A stretch of 64,000 nt of DNA, taken from Phototrophicus methaneseepsis. GTDB lineage: Bacteria > Chloroflexota > Anaerolineae > Aggregatilineales > Phototrophicaceae. Below the pieces are notes generated by a model. The model worked only from the letters and a program-made list of their open reading frames with translations, was not told where the DNA came from and did not search any database. Shown one piece after another: positions 35,660-43,624 of this stretch (position 1 is the first letter of the stretch; each line of letters begins with the position of its first letter). The position numbers were made by a program, and so were the translations under genes. The stretch is taken from positions 3,410,001 through 3,474,000 of the forward strand of contig NZ_CP062983.1 of the NCBI RefSeq assembly GCF_015500095.1, written 5' to 3'.

Positions 35660-36553
35660 TTAAATATTCAGGCGTCCGTTAATTGTGATAATGGCCTGAG
35701 AAACCGTTTGGCTGGCATCCACTGTGCCGCGATCCAGGATGATGGCATGATCAACGCGCGCCCGGTAGCCAATGCGCGTTCCTCGCTCGAGATAGACATT
35801 AGGGCCGATGACGGCACCCTGGCCTATGCTGACTTGCGGGTCAATATGCACAGGCGGAACAATGCGCACATTGGCAGAGACTTCGCTCAGAATGTAGGAA
35901 TCTGGCGAGTTTGCGAGAAGTTGTGTGTTGATTTGCAGTAAGTCTTGCAGCGTTTGTACATGGATTGCCCAATTCGCTGGAATGGCTGCGCTCGCTGGAA
36001 TATGGCTGTTCAGATTACTCAGCAGGGCACGCAGTGTATTGGCATGGGACGATTTACTGAGGCTCTGGAATAGGTGTGGTTTTAAGGTGGCAACACCTGC
36101 TAAAGCGTCTTCATTTGCGGGCTGAGCTATAGTCCCAGGCTGATAATGTGCTGTGACAATATCGGCAGAGGTCGCCGCTTCGAATAGCGCTTCCTGGGCT
36201 TCGCTATCCAGAAACGCGTTGTAATTCTGCACGAGGATAGGCGTATCCTGGCTTTTAATAACTTCTCCCGCGATGCGCTCTAGAGCCTGGGGTAGCGTTT
36301 CTTCCGGCATTTTAAGGGCGAAATTGAGTCTGGCATCTGGCATCCAACGGCGTTGTAGCTGGTTGAGGGCGCTGGTATCTGTCATGCCAAGGAGTAACGT
36401 AAAGTGACGTATGCCTGCCCGGTATAAAGGTTCCATAGCCTGTAAAACCATTGGCTTACCCAGTACCGGCCATAGAATAGGCGGACGATCTGGTAGGATG
36501 GGGCTCATGGATGTGGTGGCATCGGCAGCAATAATAACGGCAGATTCGATCAA
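35660..36553 (-). CDS. GlmU-like nucleotidyltransferase/hexapeptide protein with degenerate active site
   Basis: A 297-aa protein. The N-terminal 210 residues follow the sugar-phosphate nucleotidyltransferase fold (AVIIAADATTSMSPILP, PVLGKPMVLQAMEPLYRAG), but the nucleotide-binding GxGTRMxPxxPK signature is missing. The C-terminal 75 residues form left-handed beta-helix repeats (VSIGQGAVIGPNVYLERGTR). Relatives make NDP-sugars; this one is probably regulatory or has altered chemistry. It stands alone, 107 bp past the zinc-ribbon LysM gene start. Confidence 0.72.
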   Translation of the reverse strand: MIESAVIIAADATTSMSPILPDRPPILWPVLGKPMVLQAMEPLYRAGIRHFTLLLGMTDTSALNQLQRRWMPDARLNFALKMPEETLPQALERIAGEVIKSQDTPILVQNYNAFLDSEAQEALFEAATSADIVTAHYQPGTIAQPANEDALAGVATLKPHLFQSLSKSSHANTLRALLSNLNSHIPASAAIPANWAIHVQTLQDLLQINTQLLANSPDSYILSEVSANVRIVPPVHIDPQVSIGQGAVIGPNVYLERGTRIGYRARVDHAIILDRGTVDASQTVSQAIITINGRLNI

Positions 36554-36790
36554 GCGGCTGCTCCGTTAGCGTAAAAACAAATTCATCTGATGTGCAAATT
36601 TGCAGCACAATGATAACTAATAGAGCTTATTGTAGCGCTTTTCGGGGCGTAATAGAACGGGTGTCAGGGGAATTGGGTCAGTCTGTCGCTATGATGAAAC
36701 AATATGGTTTCATGGACGACATGTGATACTGATGGTACAGTTATAGAATCATTCGCTTGCCGTTATATTCAATTAAGTAGGAGTGCTCGC

Positions 36791-37030
36791 GTGGCGTCGA
36801 ACAGGCAACGGATAATTGATTACCACATTAGCCGTCTGAGTGACAAACGCACTGAAGTACGTCTGGAGACAATCCAGGAATTGGTGTTGATGAACGCGAC
36901 AGAAGCCTTAGAGGCGTTGCATCATGTGTATGAAACGGATATCGATGAAACTGTGAAACGTGCTGCACAGCGCGCCGGGCGTGTCCTGTATCAACATAAG
37001 GTGGCAAATAATAGCACAAATAATTCTTGA
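36791..37030 (+). CDS. Small HEAT-repeat-like protein (79 aa)
   Basis: The start is GTG at 36791 (product begins MASNRQRIIDYHISRL), chosen because AGGAG lies 7 nt upstream; upstream in-frame codons lack a site. The protein comprises two helical repeats, LSDKRTEVRLETIQELVLM and DIDETVKRAAQRAGRVLYQ, like HEAT/armadillo units. It is too small to be a complete scaffold and may bind a partner. It converges with valS across a terminator. Confidence 0.65.
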   Translation: MASNRQRIIDYHISRLSDKRTEVRLETIQELVLMNATEALEALHHVYETDIDETVKRAAQRAGRVLYQHKVANNSTNNS

Positions 37031-37057
37031 AAGATTCTGCTTTCAATAGATGGGATT

Positions 37058-37090
37058 AAAAAGGACCCCGGCCCAAGGGCGGAGGTCCTT
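37058..37090. terminator. Terminator of the valS operon
   Basis: AAGGACC...GGTCCTT outer stem with a GC-rich inner region and TTTTT on the minus strand; it also follows the small HEAT-like gene. Confidence 0.82.
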
Positions 37091-37122
37091 CCTGGCTCAT
37101 ATAGAACGAATCGATTTATGCA

Positions 37123-39768
37123 CTACCCGCATAGATTGCTGATCTGCTCTGCAATTTGGGCGCTTTCCGCTTGCAACTGTTCCAGACGTTCTCGTTCCCG
37201 CTGAACCACTTGCTCCGGTGCTTTGCTGACAAACCCTTCGTTAGCCAGCTTTTTCTCCACGCCACTGATGCGATCTGCAATTTTAGCCTGTTCTTTTTGC
37301 AGTCGCTCACATTCAGCCGCAATATCAAGCATGCCTTCCAGCGGTAAATACAGGGTGATATCATTGACCACCGTGGAAGCTGCGTTCTCTGGCGCTGCCG
37401 CGTCGTCACTCATTAGTGAAACATCTGGCACATTACATAGACGCCCGAAGATATAGCCATAATCTTCTAGCTGCTTACGATAGCTACCTGGCTTGATTTC
37501 TGCACTAATGCGCTTGCCAGGGTCTACATTGTAATCCGTGCGGATGTTGCGAATATCACGTACCAAGGACATGAAGATGCCCATATTGGTTTCCGCCGCC
37601 TCATCGACAAGTTGCTTGTCAGATATCGGCCATTTAGCGACGATGAGAGCGTCTTCTTCATGCGGGATATATTGCCATGCGGATTCCGTCATGTAGGGCA
37701 TGTACGGATGCAGTAAACGCAGGCAGGTATCCAGCACATAGACCATTACACGGCGTGTCTGGTTCTGCTCCGCCTCGGTGCCGTTATAGAGTGGATGCTT
37801 CGCCATTTCCAGGTACCAGGGTGCGAATTCATCCCACATAAAGCTCAGAATCTGATTGCCCGCTTCGCCGTACTGGTAGGCATCGAACAGATACTGCACA
37901 TTATCGATGAGCTTTTGCGTGCGGCTGATGACCCAACGTGAAGGCAAATCCAGTTCACTCTGGTTGGGTAGGCCCGGCTCAAGCTCGCCTTCCAGGTTCA
38001 TATTCACCAGCTTGGTGATATTCCAGATTTTATTCACGAATTTGAACGTATATTCCACGCGTGCTTCATCCAGGTTAACGTCGTTACCGGGTGTGCCGCT
38101 CGTCAGGAGGGTAAAGCGCAATGGGTCAGCCCCATACTGGTCAATAAGCAGCAGTGGGTCGATGACGTTGCCGAGTGTTTTACTGAATTTGCGGCCTGTT
38201 TTATCGCGCACAAGGCCATGCAGGTACACGGTATCGAAGGGTGGTTCTTCTGTGAACCACATACCCATCATGATCATACGCGCCACCCAGAAAAATAGGA
38301 TGTCATGCCCGGTTTCCATCACCTGGGTGGGGTAGAAGCGCTTGAGATCAGGCGTCTCCTGCGGCCAACCCAGTGTGCTGAACGGCCATAAGCCACTGCT
38401 GAACCAGGTATCGAGCACGTCTTCTTCTGGCACCCAACCGTCGCCTTCTGGGGCAGTCCGGCCCACGTAGATTTCGCCTTCAGGATCGCCGTCTTTTTCC
38501 CGGAACCAGGCCGGAATGCGGTGTCCCCACCATAATTGACGGCTCACACACCAATCCTGGATGTTCTCCAGCCAGTGATAGTACACTTTGGTGAAGCGCT
38601 CTGGCACAATCTTAATGGCCCCGGTGCGAACAGCTTCGAGGGCGCGTTCCGCGATGTCATCCATCTTCACGAACCACTGTGTACTGAGCAGCGGCTCAAC
38701 CACCTCGCCACCGCGTTGGCTACGTGGCACCACCATCGTATGATCCTGCACTTTGATGGTCATGCCGGCGGCTTCCATATCGGCCCACAGCTTTTGACGC
38801 GCGTCGAAGCGATCCATGCCCGCATAAGGGCCAGCATTCTCGTTCAGCGTGGCATCTTTGTTCATGATGTTGATCATCTCAAGATCATGTCGCTGTGCGA
38901 TGTCATAGTCATTGAAGTCATGTGCCGGCGTGATCTTCACAGCACCCGTACCGAATTCGCGGTCCACGTACTCATCAGCAATCACCGGGATTTCGCGGTT
39001 GAGCATGGGCACATACGCCGTCTTGCCGATCAGATGCTGATACCGTTCATCTTCTGGATGGACACAAATTGCTGTATCACCCAGGATTGTCTCTGGGCGT
39101 GTCGTGGCAACTGCAATGGATTCGTCGCCCTCTAAGGGGTAGTTGAAAAAGTAGAGCTTACCCTGTTCTTCAGCACGTTCCACTTCTAGGTCGCTGACGG
39201 CTGTTTGTAGGCCCGGGGACCAGTTCACCAGGCGCGGCCCACGATAGATACGGCCCTGTTCCCACAAGCGTACGAACACTTCTTGCACTGCTTCTGAAAG
39301 GCCTTCATCCAGTGTGAAGCGCTCACGGTCCCAGTCGCAACTGGCGCCGATGCGCCGGAGTTGCTCGACGATGGTACCGCCTTTTTCTTCTTTCCAGGCC
39401 CATGTGCGCTCCAAAAAGGCATCTCGGCCAATATCGTGACGGCTTGTGCCTTCTTCACGCAGCATCTTTTCGACCTGAAGCTGGGTCGCAATACCTGCAT
39501 GATCCGTTCCTGGCACCCATAGCGCCGCTTTACCGCGCATTCGCTCATAACGAATCATGAGGTCCTGGAGGCTGGCGAAGAGCGCATGGCCCAGGTGCAA
39601 AACGCCCGTTACATTGGGCGGGGGCATGCTAATTGTGAATGTCTCGGCATCTTCCGGTGCATGTTCTGGTTTAAACCAGCCGTTTTCTTCCCACCATTCA
39701 TACAGCCGGGATTCTTCTTCCTGGAAGTTGAAGTTGGCTGGCATTTCTTTTTGAGTTGCTGGCGTCAT
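37123..39768 (-). CDS. valS: Valine-tRNA ligase
   Basis: An 881-aa class I synthetase. The HIGH motif is in PPPNVTGVLHLGHALFA; the KMSKS-type motif reads GRKFSKTLGN. The editing CP1 domain contains TTRPETILGDTA and the AHDFNDYDI block. The C-terminal 60 residues form the valine-specific coiled coil (CERLQKEQAKIADRISG). It starts 2 bp after the methyltransferase stop and is controlled by the T-box at 40628-40913 through valine-tRNA charging. Confidence 0.97.
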   Translation of the reverse strand: MTPATQKEMPANFNFQEEESRLYEWWEENGWFKPEHAPEDAETFTISMPPPNVTGVLHLGHALFASLQDLMIRYERMRGKAALWVPGTDHAGIATQLQVEKMLREEGTSRHDIGRDAFLERTWAWKEEKGGTIVEQLRRIGASCDWDRERFTLDEGLSEAVQEVFVRLWEQGRIYRGPRLVNWSPGLQTAVSDLEVERAEEQGKLYFFNYPLEGDESIAVATTRPETILGDTAICVHPEDERYQHLIGKTAYVPMLNREIPVIADEYVDREFGTGAVKITPAHDFNDYDIAQRHDLEMINIMNKDATLNENAGPYAGMDRFDARQKLWADMEAAGMTIKVQDHTMVVPRSQRGGEVVEPLLSTQWFVKMDDIAERALEAVRTGAIKIVPERFTKVYYHWLENIQDWCVSRQLWWGHRIPAWFREKDGDPEGEIYVGRTAPEGDGWVPEEDVLDTWFSSGLWPFSTLGWPQETPDLKRFYPTQVMETGHDILFFWVARMIMMGMWFTEEPPFDTVYLHGLVRDKTGRKFSKTLGNVIDPLLLIDQYGADPLRFTLLTSGTPGNDVNLDEARVEYTFKFVNKIWNITKLVNMNLEGELEPGLPNQSELDLPSRWVISRTQKLIDNVQYLFDAYQYGEAGNQILSFMWDEFAPWYLEMAKHPLYNGTEAEQNQTRRVMVYVLDTCLRLLHPYMPYMTESAWQYIPHEEDALIVAKWPISDKQLVDEAAETNMGIFMSLVRDIRNIRTDYNVDPGKRISAEIKPGSYRKQLEDYGYIFGRLCNVPDVSLMSDDAAAPENAASTVVNDITLYLPLEGMLDIAAECERLQKEQAKIADRISGVEKKLANEGFVSKAPEQVVQRERERLEQLQAESAQIAEQISNLCG

Positions 39769-39770
39769 AA

Positions 39771-40556
39771 TTACCTCTTCTTGCTGATCCCTGAAAGCGA
39801 TTTACGTGCGGTGATGACCTGTTCCATACGGTCGGGTTGTTGTGCGATGTCCTCATAGCCTAGTTCTAGCAGGACGACTTTGATTTCATCCGTAGAGAGT
39901 GGGCGGAAGGAGACAGTGCGTTTAATCGTCATGAGATGGTCTGGCATGCCTTCTGTGATGTATAAATTCTGTGTGGCGATGACAGGCGGCCCCTCTTCCC
40001 ATTCCCAGATTTCATAAGTGATGAATTCCTTGCCATCATCATCAACGTGGTTCAGGCCAGGTAAGAAGCTGGGACGATGCTCTAAATAAGCTTCAAAATC
40101 GCGCACACCGATGACGATTGTGCCGCCTGGGCGCAGCAGCTCCCAGAAGGTAAGCAGGGCCGTTTCAATCTCATCATCGCTGAGCATATGCGGCAGCACA
40201 TTCCCTTTACAGATGATGGCATCAAAAGGGCCAACGACGGTATCCATCAGCTCGGCAATGCCAGCGCGCTCAAAATTAATGTTATCTGCGACGCCGTGTG
40301 CCTCTGCCATATCATGTGCTTTCCGTAGCATGCCGGGGCTGGGGTCTGTGGCGACGACCTGATAGTTGAGCTTTGCTAGTGGGATTGCTTGCGTCCCCGG
40401 ACCACAGCCGACATCCAGAATACGGACGACGCCTTTACCGCGGAAGACCGCCCTCAGGCCCAATCCTTCCCGTTCTAGCTGAACATCCCAATCGCGGAAG
40501 AACAACGGATAATAATCCGCGATGGTGTCGTAAAAATCTGTTGTTTGTTGGTCCAT
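39771..40556 (-). CDS. Class I SAM-dependent methyltransferase in the valS operon
   Basis: A 261-aa methyltransferase with SAM-binding motif I ILDVGCGPGTQAIPL, the acidic motif II VVATDPSPGMLRKA and motif GPFDAIICKGNVLPHM. GTGAGGGG sits directly ahead of the ATG. It is the first gene behind the T-box leader, so its expression must follow valine-tRNA charging like valS. Substrate is unknown: tRNA or rRNA would suit the context but nothing in the sequence proves it. Confidence 0.87.
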   Translation of the reverse strand: MDQQTTDFYDTIADYYPLFFRDWDVQLEREGLGLRAVFRGKGVVRILDVGCGPGTQAIPLAKLNYQVVATDPSPGMLRKAHDMAEAHGVADNINFERAGIAELMDTVVGPFDAIICKGNVLPHMLSDDEIETALLTFWELLRPGGTIVIGVRDFEAYLEHRPSFLPGLNHVDDDGKEFITYEIWEWEEGPPVIATQNLYITEGMPDHLMTIKRTVSFRPLSTDEIKVVLLELGYEDIAQQPDRMEQVITARKSLSGISKKR

Positions 40557-40627
40557 CCCCTCACGTTTCTTTCAAGCTTGTGCATTGCCGATGTTGGATT
40601 GGTAAAATTGCCTGTGTCCTAGAAACG

Positions 40628-40913
40628 AAAAAACCCTCCTGTCCATGCAGTTGCAAGGACGAGAGGGTTGGGTTCTCGCGGTACCACCTTGCTTCGGCAG
40701 GATAAAAGCCCTGCCGCGCTCGTTTGACGCTATGACGGGCGCTCCCGGTTGAGTTCTATTTGCGTGGGCAAATTGCCTCACACGTTCTTCTCAACAGCTC
40801 CTGGGCGACTTCTGGATACATTCTGCGAGCCAGCTTTCAGCCGGGGACTGGCACTCTCTAACGCGAGGGTATATCCGTACTATTCCCAATCAATGCTTTG
40901 AATGGATTGTTGT
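40628..40913 (-). promoter_or_regulatory. T-box riboswitch, Val (GUC) specifier
   Basis: On the minus strand the specifier loop shows AGTA, then a GGATA/TATCC helix, then AGAA followed by GTC (40809-40807), closed by TGGG/CCCA. An AGAGAG bulge lies in Stem I. The T-box sequence AAGGTGGTACCGCG is at 40689-40676; its TGGT matches an ACCA tRNA end. A terminator follows (40669-40628): CCCTC...GTCC / GGAC...GAGGG then six Ts. Uncharged tRNA-Val binding would favour the antiterminator and switch on the methyltransferase-valS operon. Confidence 0.94.
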
Positions 40914-40919
40914 GCCCGC

Positions 40920-40949
40920 AGTATAGCACGGGTCAGGAGAGACCGTCAA
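40920..40949 (-). promoter_or_regulatory. Predicted promoter of the T-box leader
   Basis: -35 TTGACG (40949-40944), 18-nt spacer, -10 TATACT (40925-40920), expected start at A 40913. Confidence 0.75.
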
Positions 40950-40990
40950 TGCCAGTAACGTGTCGTAGGAACACGATTTTTAGCGGCAAA

Positions 40991-41638
40991 CTACTCAATT
41001 TTATCGCGCTGGTTGACCATGCTGCGAATGCGATCCGCGATCATATCTATTGCAACGAAGTTAAAGCCGCCTTCGGGGATGATGACATCCGCATAGCGTT
41101 TGGTGGGTTCTACGAATTTAAGATGCATTGGGCGCACAGTCGTCAGATATTGGTTGATGACGGAATCCGCACTGCGGCCACGTTCTTCGATGTCGCGCTT
41201 AAGTCGACGGATAAAGCGAATATCAGCATCTGTATCGACATAGATTTTGATATCCAGCAAATCTCGGACTTCGCGCTCCACAAAAATGAGGATACCTTCG
41301 ACCAGGATAATCGGTTGCGGTGTGATGAGATGTACCTCTTCTGTGCGAAGATGTTGTGTGAAGTCATAGACAGGGATTTCTGCTGGGAGAGAGTTTTGCA
41401 GCTTACGGATGTGCTCGATCATGAGTTGGGTATCAAGCGAATCGGGATGATCGTAATTGATGCGCCTGCGATCTTCCAGCGGTAGATCGCTCAAATCTTT
41501 GTAGTAGGCATCGTGTGGAATATAAGCGATATGTTTGCTGCCGACACGCTCAAGGATTTGATTTGAAACAGTCGTTTTGCCGGAACCGGTGCCACCAGCA
41601 ACGCCGATTGTGACGGGGCGGCTGTAATCATCACTCAT
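40991..41638 (-). CDS. udk: Uridine kinase
   Basis: A 215-aa P-loop kinase of the pyrimidine salvage pathway, phosphorylating uridine and cytidine. Walker A is GVAGGTGSGKTTV; YIPHDAYYKDLSDLP and NYDHPDSLDT are family blocks, as are ILVEGILIF and IRFIRRLKRDIEERGRS. The start MSDDYSRPV follows GGGG 7 nt upstream. A longer reading from 41710 would begin inside the tRNA-Thr gene and is rejected. Confidence 0.93.
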   Translation of the reverse strand: MSDDYSRPVTIGVAGGTGSGKTTVSNQILERVGSKHIAYIPHDAYYKDLSDLPLEDRRRINYDHPDSLDTQLMIEHIRKLQNSLPAEIPVYDFTQHLRTEEVHLITPQPIILVEGILIFVEREVRDLLDIKIYVDTDADIRFIRRLKRDIEERGRSADSVINQYLTTVRPMHLKFVEPTKRYADVIIPEGGFNFVAIDMIADRIRSMVNQRDKIE

Positions 41639-41659
41639 GATAATCCCCATAAATAACAC

Positions 41660-41681
41660 AAAAGCCCGCTTAAGACGGGCT
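41660..41681 (-). terminator. Terminator after tRNA-Thr
   Basis: AGCCCG, 7-nt loop, CGGGCT, TTT on the minus strand, 5 nt past the tRNA 3' end and before udk. Confidence 0.75.
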
Positions 41682-41685
41682 GTTG

Positions 41686-41757
41686 AGCCACTGGTGGGAT
41701 TTGAACCCACAACCCCACGCTTACGAAGCGTATGCTCTACCGTTGAGCTACAGTGGC
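41686..41757 (-). tRNA. tRNA-Thr (anticodon CGT)
   Basis: A 72-nt cloverleaf on the minus strand. The acceptor pairs GCCACTG with CAGTGGC; the D arm contains TAGCTCAACGGTAGAGCA; the anticodon loop is TTCGTAA with CGT at 34-36; the T arm is GTGGG-TTCAAAT-CCCAC. The discriminator is T and the CCA end is not encoded. It decodes ACG. Confidence 0.95.
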
Positions 41758-41769
41758 GTACTCCATAGC

Positions 41770-41799
41770 ATTATAGCAACGCCTTAGGCCCAGAATCAA
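41770..41799 (-). promoter_or_regulatory. Predicted tRNA-Thr promoter
   Basis: -35 TTGATT (41799-41794), 18-nt spacer, -10 TATAAT (41775-41770), 12 nt ahead of the mature tRNA 5' end. The -35 lies in the loop of a 7-bp hairpin, GGCCCAG/CTGGGCC (41787-41814), located just past purH. Confidence 0.75.
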
Positions 41800-41833
41800 G
41801 TGTTGAACTGGGCCTCTTGGCGATATGACTTGG

Positions 41834-43381
41834 TTAGTGGCGGAAGTGGCGTACACCTGTGAAGATCATCGCCATATTGGCCTGATTGGCGGCTTCAATG
41901 ACCTTTTTATCACGGATAGCGCCGCCTGGTTGGATTAGTGCTGTGATGCCTGCTTCTGCGGCAACTTCGATCACATCCGGGAAGGGGATGAGCGCTTCAG
42001 AAGCCATGACCGCGCCTTTGACGTACTCACCTGCTTTTTCGATGGCGAGTTTTGCGGCATCCACGCGGCTGGGTAAGCCACCGCCCGTGCCCAGGGTATG
42101 ATTGGGCTGGGCGATAATGATGGCGTTTGACCGAACGTGGTTACAGGCTTTCCAGGCATATTGCAGTGCTGCCATTTCCTCAGCTGTAGCAGGCCGGTCC
42201 GTGACTGTCTTCCAATTGGTACCAATCGGATCGCCAGCATCGCGTCGTTGGATCAAGAACCCTTTGAGCACAGAACGCATATCATATTCTGTGTTGTCAT
42301 AGGGCTGGGGCATTTGCAAAAGTCGGCAGTTCTTACGGCCTTCATTCAGTGTCGTTTTGGCCGTGGGGGTAAAGCTCGGCGCGATGATGACTTCAATGAA
42401 GAGGCTGCCAAGCTGCTCTACAAAGGCATCATCAACTGTGCGGTTGACTGCCATCACGCAGCCAAAAGCAGACAGTGGATCAGCTCGCAGCGCCAGCGGA
42501 TACGCTTCCGCGATCGTTGCTGCGCTGGCAATGCCCGTTGGGGTCAGGTGCTTGACAATGACGACTGTTGGGTCATCGAAGCTGCTCACGGCGCGCCATG
42601 CTGCATCAACATCGAGGATGTTGTTATAAGATAGCTCTTTACCGCCGAATTGCTTCGCACCGAAGGGTGTGTCGCTCTGAAGGTTGCTGTAGTAGGCACC
42701 GCTCTGATGCGGATTTTCGCCGTAACGCAGAGCAGAGACCTTATGTACAGCGATGGAAACATAATCCGGTAAATTTTCATCTTCCTGGGCGGATGTCGTT
42801 GGTGTGGTGCCCTGGGCTAGATAAGCGTGAATCGCGGTATCGTAATCGCGCGTAAGGGCGAAGGCTTTGACAGCCAGGTCACGGCGTACAACCATGTCAA
42901 TATCGCCACTGGCACGCAATGCAGAAATGATACGCGGATAGTCGGCAGGGTCGCAGACGGTCGTCACCCGGAAGAAGTTTTTGGCAGCAGCGCGCAGCAG
43001 CGTGACACCCCCAATGTCGATTTTTTCTGTGGCATCTTGCAATGTTGTTGATGCCTGGGCGACTGTTTCCTGGAAAGGATACAGATTGCAGACAACCATA
43101 TTAATCGGTGCATACCCTTGTTGTTGCAGTTCTTCAACGTCCGCAACGGTATCACGCGCCAGGATGCCTGCATGAATTGCCGGGTGCAGGGTTTTCACGC
43201 GTCCGCCGAGCATCTCCGGCAAATTGGTAAGCTGCTGTACAGGTGTAACCGGAATATTGTTATCCGCTAGCAGCTTTTCAGTTCCCCCGCTGGCGACAAT
43301 ATCCCAACCAAGTTCATGAAGTTCCTGGGCGAAATCTACCAGGCCGTTCTTGTTCGACACGCTGATTAGAGCACGAGGCAT
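41834..43381 (-). CDS. purH: Bifunctional AICAR formyltransferase/IMP cyclohydrolase
   Basis: A 515-aa enzyme for the last two steps of IMP synthesis. The N-terminal IMP cyclohydrolase (MGS-like) domain has ALISVSNKNGLVDFAQEL and ASGGTEKLL. The C-terminal formyltransferase domain has RYGENPHQSGAYY and KHLTPTGIASA in the usual KHxNPCG position (here HLTPTG, lacking the Cys), plus the late RSNAIIIAQ block. It also recycles AICAR released by HisF. AGGA precedes the ATG. Confidence 0.95.
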   Translation of the reverse strand: MPRALISVSNKNGLVDFAQELHELGWDIVASGGTEKLLADNNIPVTPVQQLTNLPEMLGGRVKTLHPAIHAGILARDTVADVEELQQQGYAPINMVVCNLYPFQETVAQASTTLQDATEKIDIGGVTLLRAAAKNFFRVTTVCDPADYPRIISALRASGDIDMVVRRDLAVKAFALTRDYDTAIHAYLAQGTTPTTSAQEDENLPDYVSIAVHKVSALRYGENPHQSGAYYSNLQSDTPFGAKQFGGKELSYNNILDVDAAWRAVSSFDDPTVVIVKHLTPTGIASAATIAEAYPLALRADPLSAFGCVMAVNRTVDDAFVEQLGSLFIEVIIAPSFTPTAKTTLNEGRKNCRLLQMPQPYDNTEYDMRSVLKGFLIQRRDAGDPIGTNWKTVTDRPATAEEMAALQYAWKACNHVRSNAIIIAQPNHTLGTGGGLPSRVDAAKLAIEKAGEYVKGAVMASEALIPFPDVIEVAAEAGITALIQPGGAIRDKKVIEAANQANMAMIFTGVRHFRH

Positions 43382-43512
43382 TCGATGTTATCCTATCTTT
43401 GATGGGGCGGTGGGTTCATCGCCGCTTTGTTTAGCATTGAGAATGCCATTATAACGAGTAATCAGATGAGTTACAGCCATTCCTAACCAATCCGATACTG
43501 TCTGCAAAGTCA

Positions 43513-43541
43513 TTGACAAAAACAGGTAAGATGTATATTGT
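43513..43541 (+). promoter_or_regulatory. Predicted promoter of the NDH-2 gene
   Basis: -35 TTGACA (43513-43518), 17-nt spacer, -10 TATTGT (43536-43541), giving a 5' UTR of about 77 nt. Confidence 0.65.
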
Positions 43542-43624
43542 GAAAAGCGTCACAAATAAAGACGTCGTTGGTTAAAAGCTCATACATAGCAAATGTGATA
43601 GCAAAGATGTGAGAGGGGCAAGTC

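Noticed and set aside
43382-43624. Possible purine riboswitch ahead of purH
   Set aside because: The 243-bp region between purH and the NDH-2 gene shows no conserved purine-aptamer core; only a promoter toward NDH-2 is supported.
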